Of a stretch of DNA of 64,000 nucleotides, positions 28,526 through 37,537 are shown in pieces. The position numbers were made by a program, and so were the translations under genes. A model generated the notes under the pieces. That model was given only the letters and a program-made list of their open reading frames with translations, had not been told where the DNA came from and searched no databases. Each line of letters begins with the position of its first letter. Within the stretch, counting starts at the first letter, position 1. The stretch comes from Salinarimonas chemoclinalis (GTDB taxonomy: Bacteria > Pseudomonadota > Alphaproteobacteria > Rhizobiales > Beijerinckiaceae), in contig NZ_JBGMWH010000003.1 of NCBI RefSeq assembly GCF_041514305.1, forward strand, positions 124,001 through 188,000. The letters are read 5' to 3'.

Positions 28526-29434
28526 TCACGGCCGATCCTCCGGCATGAAGTCGGCGCGGGCCGCCTTCACCTCGCGCACGAGGAAGTCCATCGTCGCGCG
28601 GATGCGGGCGATGTCCTTGAGGTCGGCGTGGACGATGAGCCAGTAGGAGCGCGAGAAGCTCGTCTTCTCCGGCAGGATCTGCACGAGGCGCGGGTCCTGG
28701 GCGGCGACGTAGTAGGGCAGCACGCACACGCCCGCCCCCGCCAGCGTCGCCTGCATCTGGGTGACGAGGGAGGAGGAGGCGATCTTGGCGCGCAGGCCCT
28801 TGTTGACCTCGTCGAGATAGTCGAGCTCGGGGGTGAAGATCAGGTCGTCGATGTAGCCGATGACCGGGTGGTCCTGCAGATCCTCGGGCGTCTCGATGGG
28901 CTTGGCCCGGTCGAGATAGGCCTGGGTGGCGAAGACGCCGAGCTTGTAGTCGGTGAGGCGCCGCGCGACGATCTTGCCCTCCTTCGGCGGGGCGAGGGAG
29001 ATCGCGATGTCGGCCTCGCGCTTCGACAGGGAGAGCAGCCGCGGCATGGCCACGATCTGGAGCTCGAGGTCCGGGAACTGCTTGGCGATGTCCGCCGTGC
29101 GCGGGGCCAGGAACATCGTGCCGAAGCCGTCGGGCGCGCCGATGCGCACCGTGCCCGAGAGCGCGAGGTCCGCACCGCCGATCTCGGAGGAGACCGCGAG
29201 CGCCTGGGTCTCGATCGCCTCGGCCTTGGCGAGCAGCCGCTCTCCGTGCTCGGTCAGCGCGTAGCCCTGCGGGCGGCGCTCGAAGAGCTTCGCCTTCAGC
29301 GCGTCCTCGAGCGCGGTGATCCGGCGCGAGACCGTGGCGTGGTCGGCGCCCAGCCGTCGCGCGGCGACGGTGAGGCGGCCGACCCGCGCCACGGCGAGGA
29401 AGAAGCGCAGGTCGTCCCAATCGAAGCGACTCAT
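28526..29434 (-). CDS. LysR-family transcriptional regulator
   Basis: 302 residues from ATG 29434 (starts MSRFDWDDLRFFLAVARVGR). The N-terminal winged helix (about 1-65; RRLGADHATVSRRITALEDA is the recognition region) is followed by a periplasmic-binding-like effector domain (90-295). The gene is divergent from mmsA with a shared 171-base promoter region, the usual layout of a LysR regulator and its target. It therefore probably controls valine/propionate-related semialdehyde metabolism. The effector cannot be read. Confidence 0.92.
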   Translation of the reverse strand: MSRFDWDDLRFFLAVARVGRLTVAARRLGADHATVSRRITALEDALKAKLFERRPQGYALTEHGERLLAKAEAIETQALAVSSEIGGADLALSGTVRIGAPDGFGTMFLAPRTADIAKQFPDLELQIVAMPRLLSLSKREADIAISLAPPKEGKIVARRLTDYKLGVFATQAYLDRAKPIETPEDLQDHPVIGYIDDLIFTPELDYLDEVNKGLRAKIASSSLVTQMQATLAGAGVCVLPYYVAAQDPRLVQILPEKTSFSRSYWLIVHADLKDIARIRATMDFLVREVKAARADFMPEDRP

Positions 29435-29508
29435 GTTAGACTCCACCGAGCACCGGTCTCCGGCGGGACGCACGGCCCCGTCCGCGGGCGTTTCCAAGGG
29501 GTGGCGCG

Positions 29509-29567
29509 CGTGCAGTTTCGCACGTGACCGCTTCGATTTCTCCTATAGCTGTGCAAATATCGCAAAT
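29509..29567. promoter_or_regulatory. Candidate LysR operator sites between the regulator and mmsA
   Basis: An exact inverted repeat CGTGC-agtttc-GCACG (29509-29524) and a direct repeat GCAAAT-atc-GCAAAT (29553-29567) lie in the 171-base divergent region. The second is AT-rich and about 40 bases before the mmsA ATG, where a promoter would be. Assignment to the neighbouring LysR protein is inference. Confidence 0.45.
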
Positions 29568-29605
29568 GCTAACCGTATGCCGCGAGAGCAAGGGAGGCGT
29601 GCAAC

Positions 29606-31102
29606 ATGCGCACGGTCGGACATTTCATCGGTGGTCGCGAGGTCGAGGGTTCCTCCGGGCGCTACGGCGACGTCTTCGAGCCCATGACGGGCGAGGTGCG
29701 GGCCAAGGTCGCGCTCGCCACCCGTGACGAGGTCCGCGCCGCCGTCGAGAACGCGCTCGAGGCGCAGCCGGCCTGGGGCGCCACGAACCCGCAGCGCCGC
29801 GCGCGCGTGTTCATGCGGTTCATCGAGCTCCTGCATCGCGACTACGACGCGCTCGCCGAGCTGCTCGCCCGCGAGCACGGCAAGACCATCCCCGACGCCA
29901 AGGGCGACATCCAGCGCGGGCTCGAGGTCTGCGAGTTCGTCACCGGCATCGCCCACCTGCAGAAGGGCGAGTACACCGAGGGCGCCGGGCCGGGCATCGA
30001 CATGTACTCGATGCGCCAGCCTCTGGGCGTGGTCGCCGGCATCACGCCGTTCAACTTCCCCGCCATGATCCCGATGTGGAAGTTCGCCCCCGCGATCGCC
30101 TGCGGCAACGCCTTCATCCTCAAGCCGTCCGAGCGCGATCCGGGCGTGCCCATGCGCCTCGCCGAGCTGATGATCGAGGCCGGGCTGCCGGCGGGCATCC
30201 TCAACGTGGTCAACGGCGACAAGGAGGCGGTGGACGCCGTCCTCGACGATCCGGACATCAAGGCCGTGGGCTTCGTCGGCTCCTCCGACATCGCGCACTA
30301 CGTCTACTCGCGCGCGGCCGCGACCGGCAAGCGCGCGCAGTGCTTCGGCGGCGCCAAGAACCACATGATCATCATGCCCGACGCGGACATGGACCAGACG
30401 GTCGACGCGCTGGTCGGCGCCGGCTACGGCTCGGCGGGCGAGCGCTGCATGGCGATCTCGGTGGCGGTCCCCGTCGGCAAGGCCACCGCCGACCGGCTGA
30501 TGGAGAAGCTGATCCCGCGGGTGGAGAGCCTGAAGGTCGGCCCCTCCACCGACCCCTCGGCCGACTTCGGCCCGATGGTGACGAAGGCCCACCTCGAGAA
30601 GGTGCGCCGCTACGTCGACCTCGGCGTCGAGGAGGGCGCGAAGCTCGTCGTCGACGGCCGGAACTTCTCGCTGCAGGGCTACGAGAAGGGCTTCTACATG
30701 GGCGGCTGCCTCTTCGACGAGGTGACGCCGGACATGCGCATCTACAAGGAGGAGATCTTCGGCCCGGTCCTCTCCGTGGTGCGCGCCAAGGACTACGACG
30801 AGGGCCTTCGCCTGGCCAACGACCACCAGTACGGCAACGGCGTGGCGATCTTCACCCGCGACGGCGACGCGGCGCGCGACTTCGCCGCCAAGGTGCAGGT
30901 GGGCATGGTCGGCATCAACGTGCCGATCCCCGTGCCGCTCGCCTACCACACGTTCGGCGGCTGGAAGCGCTCGGGCTTCGGCGATCTCAACCAGCACGGC
31001 CCGCACGCGATCCTGTTCTACACCAAGACCAAGACCGTCACCGCCCGCTGGCCGTCGGGGGTGAAGGAGGGCGCGGAGTTCTCGATCCCGACGATGCAGT
31101 GA
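29606..31102 (+). CDS. mmsA: CoA-acylating methylmalonate-semialdehyde dehydrogenase
   Basis: 498 residues, full length. It converts methylmalonate or malonate semialdehyde with NAD+ and CoA to propionyl- or acetyl-CoA in valine, thymine or inositol breakdown. Motifs: nucleotide/active-site segments GITPFNFPAMIPMWKFAPAI and GDKEAVDAVLDDP, and the catalytic Cys281 in GSAGERCMAISVAV. The FGGAKNHMIIMPDAD variant (Ala-Lys-Asn in place of the usual Glu region) is typical of the CoA-acylating subfamily. GGGAGG precedes the ATG. The divergent LysR gene is its probable regulator. Confidence 0.95.
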   Translation: MRTVGHFIGGREVEGSSGRYGDVFEPMTGEVRAKVALATRDEVRAAVENALEAQPAWGATNPQRRARVFMRFIELLHRDYDALAELLAREHGKTIPDAKGDIQRGLEVCEFVTGIAHLQKGEYTEGAGPGIDMYSMRQPLGVVAGITPFNFPAMIPMWKFAPAIACGNAFILKPSERDPGVPMRLAELMIEAGLPAGILNVVNGDKEAVDAVLDDPDIKAVGFVGSSDIAHYVYSRAAATGKRAQCFGGAKNHMIIMPDADMDQTVDALVGAGYGSAGERCMAISVAVPVGKATADRLMEKLIPRVESLKVGPSTDPSADFGPMVTKAHLEKVRRYVDLGVEEGAKLVVDGRNFSLQGYEKGFYMGGCLFDEVTPDMRIYKEEIFGPVLSVVRAKDYDEGLRLANDHQYGNGVAIFTRDGDAARDFAAKVQVGMVGINVPIPVPLAYHTFGGWKRSGFGDLNQHGPHAILFYTKTKTVTARWPSGVKEGAEFSIPTMQ

Positions 31103-31162
31103 GATCGTGATGCCCCCGGCAGGATGCGCTATGATTGCGCATCTTGCCGAGGAGCGACGCAG

Positions 31163-31384
31163 ATGGCAGCAGGCGACATGGACGACGATCTCGCCGCTTC
31201 GCAAGACGAAGCGAGGACGGACGCGCCTGCGCGCACGCCCGAGCAGACGTCACCGGAATCCACCGGAATTCGCCGCCCGCTCGCGCCGGCGGATCGCCTG
31301 GCGATGAGCCGAGCCGATCGAGCTATGCAGACCAAGACCGTTCCAACGCAGTCGCTCGACGACATCCGTGAGGGATTGATGTGA
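31163..31384 (+). CDS. Possible small protein upstream of the second RES-Xre module
   Basis: 73 residues from ATG 31163 (GAGGAG about ten bases before). It begins MAAGDMDDDLAASQDEARTD and is acidic, then basic, ending QSLDDIREGLM. The stop TGA is six bases from the antitoxin ATG, so if real it is the first gene of that operon. Its codon bias is weaker than in neighbouring genes. No family recognised; it could be an unfolded regulator or a chance frame. Confidence 0.4.
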   Translation: MAAGDMDDDLAASQDEARTDAPARTPEQTSPESTGIRRPLAPADRLAMSRADRAMQTKTVPTQSLDDIREGLM

Positions 31385-31390
31385 GCGACG

Positions 31391-31960
31391 ATGGTTGACG
31401 CAGTTGACCGAGTTGACCATCTTGAACGCGTGACCCTCTCAAGGGAGTTCCGCTCGGTGCAGACCGTCGAACGCAAACCCTCGGACGTCGACGACGGCCC
31501 CGGCGCCCGTCGTCGCTGGGACAGGTTGAAGGCCGAGCTTCGGCGAGCGGCGGTGCCGGACGCGCGAGCGCGCGCGATCCTGCGCGGGCGGGAGATCGCA
31601 GCGCGGGACCTTCGCGACGCGGGCGGAGGCTACGGTCTCGAGCAGGTGCGGATCGTCCTCGACGGCATCTCGCGGCAGATGGTCGATCGAAAGGTCAAGG
31701 CGGGGCAGGTCCTCGCCGTGCCGGGTCCGAGCGGGCGACGGATCTATCCGACGTTCCAGTTCGCGGCCGACGGATCGCTTCTGCCGGGCCTGCCCGCCGT
31801 CCTCGCGGCCTTGCCGACGCGCGATCCGTGGGCCGTGCTCAACTTTCTCGTCAACCCGGATGCGCGGCTCGGCGGGCGCACGGCCGTCGACCTGCTGCGG
31901 GACGGACGCGTGGACGAGGTGGTCCGCGCGGCGCGTCACCTGGACGACCAGGGCGCTTGA
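31391..31960 (+). CDS. Xre/ParS-type antitoxin of the second RES module
   Basis: 189 residues. The C-terminal 50 (DPWAVLNFLVNPDARLGGRT, AVDLLRDGRVDEVVRAARHL) form the MbcA/ParS toxin-binding domain. The middle (about 75-125) has the PAS-like QVLAVPGPSGRRIYPTFQFA strand segment known from this antitoxin subfamily. The first 14 codons are four near-repeats of VDx, encoded by tandem 9-base DNA repeats, which makes the true start uncertain. The stop TGA overlaps the toxin's TTG start. It would neutralise the RES protein next door and repress its own promoter. Confidence 0.8.
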   Translation: MVDAVDRVDHLERVTLSREFRSVQTVERKPSDVDDGPGARRRWDRLKAELRRAAVPDARARAILRGREIAARDLRDAGGGYGLEQVRIVLDGISRQMVDRKVKAGQVLAVPGPSGRRIYPTFQFAADGSLLPGLPAVLAALPTRDPWAVLNFLVNPDARLGGRTAVDLLRDGRVDEVVRAARHLDDQGA

Positions 31961-32541
31961 GCGGACCCCGGCCGCCGCGGGACCTCGCGGCTCGCGTTCT
32001 GGAGACGACCGATCTTCCGGCGGGAGCCGAGCTGCATCGCTTCTTCACCGCGGCCTACGATCCGATCCATTTCGACAGGAGCGACGGCGGTCGGCTCAAC
32101 GCACCCGACGGCTCGTATGGCGTGCTCTATGCTGCCCAGAGCATCCGTGGTGCCTTCGCGGAGACCTTTCTCCGGGTTCCCGGGCGTCGGCTGCTCCCTC
32201 GTGATCTCCTCGCGACCAAGGCCTACGTCCGGCTTCGCGCCGAACGGCCGGTGCGAATCGCCGTCCTGCACGGGCAGGGCCTCGCGCGAGCCGGTGCCAC
32301 GGCCGAGGTGACGCACGGCGGACGTCCGTATGCCGTCCCGCAAGCATGGTCGCGCGCCTTGCGGGATCATCCGGCCCGACCGGAAGGCATCGCCTACCGG
32401 GCGCGGCACGACGACGACGAGATCTGCTACGCCCTCTACGACGGCGTCGCGCTCTCCGAGACGGAGCGGCGCACAGCGCTCGATGCCGACTGGTTCTGGA
32501 GGCTCGCCGATCGCTACGGCGTCGGCCTGTCCCCGTTCTGA
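31957..32541 (+). CDS. RES-domain toxin, second module
   Basis: 194 residues. TTG 31957 overlaps the antitoxin stop (TTGA), which with the lack of a nearer ATG or GTG settles the start. RES signatures: ELHRFFTAAYDPIHFDRSDG, GGRLNAPDGSYGVLYAAQS and RGAFAETFLR, giving the conserved Arg, Ser and Glu. The family depletes NAD+. Compared with the 1690-2184 toxin it has an extra N-terminal helix and a different loop set, so it is an independent acquisition rather than a duplication. Confidence 0.85.
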   Translation: MSGPRPPRDLAARVLETTDLPAGAELHRFFTAAYDPIHFDRSDGGRLNAPDGSYGVLYAAQSIRGAFAETFLRVPGRRLLPRDLLATKAYVRLRAERPVRIAVLHGQGLARAGATAEVTHGGRPYAVPQAWSRALRDHPARPEGIAYRARHDDDEICYALYDGVALSETERRTALDADWFWRLADRYGVGLSPF

Positions 32542-32633
32542 CCCGCAGCGTTCCCACGCTTGTCATCCCCCCCGCCACCCGCTAAGCCGCCCACCTGCCC
32601 CAGCCCGGAACACGAGACGGCAACGGAGATCCC

Positions 32634-33656
32634 ATGCGCGCCCTGCGTCTCCACGGCGACCGCGACCTCAGGCTCGAGACGCTCGACGATCCGCCCCCGC
32701 CCGGCCCGGGCGAGGTGCGGGTGCGGGTGCGGGCGGTGGCGCTCAACTTCCTCGACGTCTGGGGCTTTCGCGGCATGGCCTTCGCCAAGCGCAAGCTGCC
32801 GCAGGTGGCGGGCGTGGAGGCGGCGGGGGAGGTCGTCGCGGTGGGGGAGGGCGTGACGCGCTTCTCCGTCGGCGACGGCGTCGTGCCCTACGGCGCCGAG
32901 ACCTGCGGGGAATGCCGCGCCTGCCGCGAGGGGCGCGACAACCTGTGCGAGAACGTCAAGGGCATCATGGGCTTCCACGTCGACGGCATGGCCCGCGAGC
33001 TGATGAACCGCCCGGAGCGGCTCCTCGTGAAGGTGCCCGCGGGCGTCGCCGCCACCGACGCCGCCTGCGCGGCGATCGGCTTCGGCACCGTCCAGCACAT
33101 GCTCTTCGACAACGCGAAGCTCGAGCCGGGGGAATCGATCCTCGTCCACGCCGGCGGCTCTGGCATCGGCACCGCCGCGATCAAGATGGCCAAGGCCATC
33201 GGCTGCACGGTCTACACCACCGTGGGAGACGACGAGAAGGGCGAGAAGGCGCGCGCGCTCGGCGCCGACCACGTGGTGAACTACAAGACCGAGCGCTTCG
33301 AGGGCGAGGTCCGCCGCCTCACCAAGCGGAAGGGTGTCGACGTCGTCTTCGAGCACGTCGGCGCCGACACCTGGAACGGCTCGCTGCTCTGCCTCAAGCG
33401 TGGCGGGCGCCTCGTCACCTGCGGCTCGACCTCGGGCGTCTCCACGCAGATGAACCTCATGCAGCTGTTCCAGCAGCAATACCGCATCTTCGGCTCCTTC
33501 GGCTGCTCGATGGCGAACATCGCGCAATCGCTCGAGAAGATGGCCGGCGGCATGACGCCGGTGATCGATTCGACCTTCCCGCTCGCCGAGTTCCAGCAGG
33601 GGCTGGAGCGGCTCGAGGGGAGGAAGGTGTTCGGCAAGGTGGTGGTGACGTTGTGA
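32634..33656 (+). CDS. Zinc-binding medium-chain oxidoreductase (adh2XL-like)
   Basis: 340 residues of the alcohol dehydrogenase/quinone reductase superfamily. The nucleotide fold is seen in ILVHAGGSGIGTAAIKMAKA. The structural-zinc lobe is kept: Cys91, Cys94, Cys97 and Cys105 (CGECRACREGRDNLC). The usual catalytic-zinc ligands are not: position 38 is Asn (ALNFLDVWG) and the GHE motif reads GVEAAG, so a simple alcohol dehydrogenase activity is unlikely. In rhizobia a gene of this type precedes lpxXL in the acpXL cluster that makes very-long-chain fatty acids for lipid A, as here. Confidence 0.85.
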   Translation: MRALRLHGDRDLRLETLDDPPPPGPGEVRVRVRAVALNFLDVWGFRGMAFAKRKLPQVAGVEAAGEVVAVGEGVTRFSVGDGVVPYGAETCGECRACREGRDNLCENVKGIMGFHVDGMARELMNRPERLLVKVPAGVAATDAACAAIGFGTVQHMLFDNAKLEPGESILVHAGGSGIGTAAIKMAKAIGCTVYTTVGDDEKGEKARALGADHVVNYKTERFEGEVRRLTKRKGVDVVFEHVGADTWNGSLLCLKRGGRLVTCGSTSGVSTQMNLMQLFQQQYRIFGSFGCSMANIAQSLEKMAGGMTPVIDSTFPLAEFQQGLERLEGRKVFGKVVVTL

Positions 33657-33766
33657 GGCCGGCGCACGCCGGCTTCGCTTGACCCCGGGTCCACGATCGG
33701 CCACACACGCGCGCCGTCCCCAGCTCGCGCTGCCCGTTCCCGTCCGAGGTCTCAGGCGTCTCCCCA

Positions 33767-34702
33767 GTGACCGGTTTCCGTCTCCGTCTGGCTCGGCTCT
33801 CCGGGCGCGTCCTCGAGGGCCTGAGCGTCGCCGCGGTGCGGGCGGTGTTCGGGCTCGCCCGGCGGCTGGGGCCCGACCGCGCGGCGCGCGTCGGCGCCGC
33901 GCTCACGCGCACGCTCGGGCCGCTCGTTCCCGCGCACCGCACGGCGCTCGCCAACGTCGCCGCCGCCTTCCCGGAAAAGTCCGCCGCCGAGCATCGCGCC
34001 ATCGTCCGCGGCGCCTGGGACAACCTCGGGCGCACGGCGGCGGAATACGCCCATCTCGACACGCTCTTCGACTTCGACCCCGAGAACCCCGGCGCCGGAC
34101 GCGTCGAGGTGGAGGGCATCGCCCATTTCGAGGCGCTGCGCGACGACGGGCGCCCGGGCATCATCTTCTCCGCGCATCTGGCCAATTGGGAGCTGCCGGC
34201 GATCTGCGCGCATCGCTACGGCCTCTCGGCCACCGCCGTCTTCCGCGCGCCCAACACGGCCGCCGTCGCCCGGGCGGTGATGGAGGTGCGCTCGCAGACG
34301 ATGGGCGGACTCGAGGCGGCGCGCCAGGGCGCGGCCTTCGCCATGGCGGGGGTGCTCGATCGCGGCGGCCATCTCGGCATGCTCGTCGACCAGCACTTCA
34401 CGCGGGGCGTCGACGTGACGTTCTTCGGCATGCCGGCCAAGGCGAACCCCGTCCTCGGCAAGTTCGCGCGGCGTTTCGAGTGCCCCGTCCACGGCGTGCG
34501 CGTCGTGCGCCTGCCCAAGGGCCGCTTCCGCCTCGAGCTGACGCCGCCGCTCGACCTGCCGCGGGACGGAAACGGTGAGATCGACGTCGGCGGCGCCATG
34601 CAGGCGATGACGGACGTCGTCGAAGGCTGGGTGCGCGAGCATCCCGAGCAATGGCTCTGGCAGCACCGCCGCTGGCGGCCGGTGCCGGGGCGCGCGCGCT
34701 GA
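33767..34702 (+). CDS. lpxXL: Lipid A very-long-chain acyltransferase, LpxXL-like
   Basis: 311 residues of the HtrB/LpxL family. It transfers an acyl chain to lipid A at the inner face of the inner membrane. The catalytic HX4E is His137-Glu142 in SAHLANWELP; downstream are the conserved FRAPN segment and GMLVDQHFTRGVDVTFFG. The GTG start at 33767 leaves an N-terminal amphipathic helix. The gene follows an adh2XL-like gene by 110 bases, as in rhizobial lipid A clusters, but the acpXL, fabZ and fabF partners are not in the window. Confidence 0.87.
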   Translation: MTGFRLRLARLSGRVLEGLSVAAVRAVFGLARRLGPDRAARVGAALTRTLGPLVPAHRTALANVAAAFPEKSAAEHRAIVRGAWDNLGRTAAEYAHLDTLFDFDPENPGAGRVEVEGIAHFEALRDDGRPGIIFSAHLANWELPAICAHRYGLSATAVFRAPNTAAVARAVMEVRSQTMGGLEAARQGAAFAMAGVLDRGGHLGMLVDQHFTRGVDVTFFGMPAKANPVLGKFARRFECPVHGVRVVRLPKGRFRLELTPPLDLPRDGNGEIDVGGAMQAMTDVVEGWVREHPEQWLWQHRRWRPVPGRAR

Positions 34703-34789
34703 CCCGCCCCGGCACGGCGCGGCCGATCACGCGCGGGCTCGAGGCAACGTGAATTCGCCGTTTACCGCGTCCGTGCTTTAGATGCGTTC

Positions 34790-35539
34790 ATGAAGCTCAC
34801 CTCCGCCCTCCTCGCGCTCGGCGCGACGCTCGCCGCCGGCCTCGCGCCGGCGGGCGGCGGCGCGCAGGCGCAGACGGCGCCTCGCGCCGTCGTCGAGCTG
34901 TTCACGAGCCAGGGCTACGCCTCCTGCCCGCCGGCTGACGCGGCGCTCGTCGAGATGGCGCGCGATCCCGATCTCCTGGCGCTGACGCTGCCGGTGGACT
35001 ACTGGGACTATCTCGGCTGGGCCGACACGCTCGCGGATCCGGCCCACACCGCCCGCCAGCGCGGCTATGCCGAGGCGCGGGGAGACCGCATGGTCTTCAC
35101 GCCGCAGATGGTGGTCAACGGCAGCTTCGCCTGCATCGGCTCGAAGCCCGCCGACGTCGCCGACGCCCTCGCCCGCGCCCGCGCGGAGGTCGCCGCCTCC
35201 GGCGAGCGGCTGCCCGTCGCGGTCGCCGTCGAGGTCGCCGCCGGCGAGGCGCGGATCGAGGTCGGCGCCGGCACGGCCGGCGCCCCGGCGGACGTCTGGC
35301 TGCTGGCGGTGGATCGCGAGGAGGAGGTCGCCATCGGCCGCGGCGAGAATTCCGGGCGCCACGCGACCTACGCCAACGTCGTGCGCGGCATGACCAAGGT
35401 CGGCGAATGGACCGGCGCGCCGTCGAGCCTGCGCCACGCGCTCGCCGGGCCGGGCGATTTCCACGTCGTCCTGGTCCAGTCGCGCCGGGGCGACCATCCC
35501 GGCCCGATCGTCGGCGCCGGCCGCAGCGACGCGCGCTGA
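34790..35539 (+). CDS. DUF1223 secreted thioredoxin-like protein
   Basis: 249 residues with a signal peptide (LLALGATLAAGLAPA, cleavage near residue 28). DUF1223 proteins have a thioredoxin-like fold whose N-terminal motif is normally QGCSSCPPAD. Here it reads QGYASCPPAD, so the first cysteine is Tyr43 and only Cys46 remains, giving a monothiol site. A further Cys lies in NGSFACIGSKPADVADAL. The conserved LPVDYWDYLGWADTLADP and FTPQMVVNG segments confirm the family. Role unknown. Confidence 0.9.
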   Translation: MKLTSALLALGATLAAGLAPAGGGAQAQTAPRAVVELFTSQGYASCPPADAALVEMARDPDLLALTLPVDYWDYLGWADTLADPAHTARQRGYAEARGDRMVFTPQMVVNGSFACIGSKPADVADALARARAEVAASGERLPVAVAVEVAAGEARIEVGAGTAGAPADVWLLAVDREEEVAIGRGENSGRHATYANVVRGMTKVGEWTGAPSSLRHALAGPGDFHVVLVQSRRGDHPGPIVGAGRSDAR

Positions 35540-35707
35540 GCGGCGCGATCGCACGCGCGCACGCACGATCCGCGGCGAGCCCCCTTCCGAAACCGCTCCG
35601 AGATGCTAGCCTGCACGCGGCAACCCGACCCTGCGCGACGCGCGGGTTCGGCCGGGATCGACCAGGGTCCGCGGGGACCCGGGAAGATCGGCAAGGGAGG
35701 ACGTCTC

Positions 35708-37465
35708 ATGCGCATCGCGACGCTCGTCGCCTCGACAATCGGCCTCACGCTGCTCGCGGCCGCGCCGCCGGCGCGGGCCCAGACCGCCGATCTCGCCCCC
35801 GCACCCGAGGCCGCGACCGGCGTCGCCGATGCCCGCGAGGCCGTGCGGGCCGAGCGGCGGATGGTCGTCGCCGCGAACCCGATCGCCGCGGAGTCGGGGC
35901 TCGCCATCCTGCGCGCCGGCGGCAGCGCCGTCGACGCCATGGTGACGACGCAGCTCGTCCTCAACATCGTCGAGCCGCAGAGCTCCGGCATCGGCGGCGG
36001 CGCCTTCCTCCTGCACTGGGACGCCGCCCGCTCCGACCTGACGACGCTCGACGGCCGCGAGACCGCGCCCGCGGCGGCGACGCCCGAGCGCTTCCTCGGC
36101 CCGGACGGCGCGCCGCGCCCGTTCATGGAGGCCGTCGTCGGCGGGCTCTCGGTGGGCGTGCCCGGCACGCCGGCGCTCCTCGCCGAGGCGCACGCGCGCC
36201 ACGGCCGGCTGCCCTGGGAGAGCCTGTTCACGATCCCGATCCGGCTGGCGGAGGACGGCTTCCCCGTCTCCGAGCGGCTCCGGGCCCTGCTCGACGGCGA
36301 CCCGGCGCTGCGCGACGATCCGCGCGCCCGCGCCCTCTACTACGGAGAGGACGGCAGCCCGCTCCCCGTCGGCACGATGCTGAGGAACCCGGCGCTGGCC
36401 GAGACGCTGCGGGCCATGGCGCGAGAGGGCGTCTCCGCGTTCTATTCCGGCGCGGTGGCGCAGGACATCGTCGACACGGTGACGGGCCATCCGACCAACC
36501 CCGGCGACATCACGCTCGAGGATCTCGCCGCCTATCGCGTCGTCGCACGCGAGCCGGTCTGCGTCCCCTACCGGGTCTACGAGGTCTGCGGCATGGGCCC
36601 GCCCTCCTCCGGCGCCATCGCGGTCGGGCAGATCCTGGGGCTCGTCGAGGGCTTCGACCTCGCCGCCATGGGCCCGGGGCCCGACGCGGCGCACGTCGTC
36701 TCAGAGGCGAGCCGCCTCGCCTTCGCCGACCGCAACCACTACGTCGCCGATTCCGACTTCGTCTCGGTACCGGTCCGCGGCCTCCTCGACGCGGGCTACC
36801 TCGCCGAGCGCGCGGGGCTCATCGCGGACGACGCCTCGCTGGGCCAGGCGCAGCCCGGCGAGCCGCCGTTCCGGCGCGAGGGCCGGCTCGCGCCGTCGAG
36901 CGACCGCTCCACCGGCACGAGCCACGTCTCCATCGTGGATGGCGACGGCAACGCCGTGTCGCTCACGACGACGATCGAGAGCGCCTTCGGCGCGCGGCTG
37001 ATGACGGCGGGCGGCTTCCTCCTCAACAACGAGCTCACCGACTTCTCCTTCCGCCCGGAGGCGGACGGGCGGCCGGTGGCGAACGGGGTCGAGGCGGGCA
37101 AGCGTCCGCGCTCGTCGATGGCGCCGACGATCGTGCTCGACGCCTTCGGGCGCCTCTACGTCGTCGCCGGCTCGCCCGGCGGCAGCCGCATCATCGGCTA
37201 CGTGGCGAAGACGCTGATCGGCATCCTCGACTGGGGCCTCGACCCGCAGGCCGCCGCGGCCCTGCCGGCGTTCCTTTCGCGCAACGGCCCGACCGAGCTG
37301 GAGGAGGGCACCGCGGCCGCGGACTGGGCCGAGGCGCTCGAGGCGCGCGGCCACGAGGTCCGACTCGTGGAGACGACCTCGGGCATCCACGCCATCGTCG
37401 TCACGCCGGGAGGGCTCGTCGGCGGCGCCGATCCGCGCCGCGAGGGACTCGCGGTCGGCGATTGA
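35708..37465 (+). CDS. ggt: Gamma-glutamyltransferase
   Basis: 585 residues from ATG 35708 (SD GGGAGG). A signal peptide (RIATLVASTIGLTLLAAAPP) sends it to the periplasm, where it cleaves the gamma-glutamyl bond of glutathione. The Ntn-type catalytic Thr404 starts the small subunit in STGTSHVSIVDGDGNAVSLT; autocleavage before it makes two chains. SPGGSRIIGYV supplies oxyanion residues. It complements the cytosolic ChaC enzyme at 5728-6339. The gene stands alone between DUF1223 and mepA. Confidence 0.95.
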   Translation: MRIATLVASTIGLTLLAAAPPARAQTADLAPAPEAATGVADAREAVRAERRMVVAANPIAAESGLAILRAGGSAVDAMVTTQLVLNIVEPQSSGIGGGAFLLHWDAARSDLTTLDGRETAPAAATPERFLGPDGAPRPFMEAVVGGLSVGVPGTPALLAEAHARHGRLPWESLFTIPIRLAEDGFPVSERLRALLDGDPALRDDPRARALYYGEDGSPLPVGTMLRNPALAETLRAMAREGVSAFYSGAVAQDIVDTVTGHPTNPGDITLEDLAAYRVVAREPVCVPYRVYEVCGMGPPSSGAIAVGQILGLVEGFDLAAMGPGPDAAHVVSEASRLAFADRNHYVADSDFVSVPVRGLLDAGYLAERAGLIADDASLGQAQPGEPPFRREGRLAPSSDRSTGTSHVSIVDGDGNAVSLTTTIESAFGARLMTAGGFLLNNELTDFSFRPEADGRPVANGVEAGKRPRSSMAPTIVLDAFGRLYVVAGSPGGSRIIGYVAKTLIGILDWGLDPQAAAALPAFLSRNGPTELEEGTAAADWAEALEARGHEVRLVETTSGIHAIVVTPGGLVGGADPRREGLAVGD

Positions 37466-37537
37466 GCCCTGGGGAACGGCCGGGCCGCGGGGCCGGGCCG
37501 CAACGGTTCGTCAACCATGCGGCCCGATCCTCGCGGG

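Noticed and set aside
26264..29527. A 1087-residue frame antisense to the PQQ dehydrogenase and LysR genes
   Set aside because: Its composition (Arg/Gly/Val/Asp repeats) is that of a GC-rich shadow; both minus-strand genes have clear family motifs.
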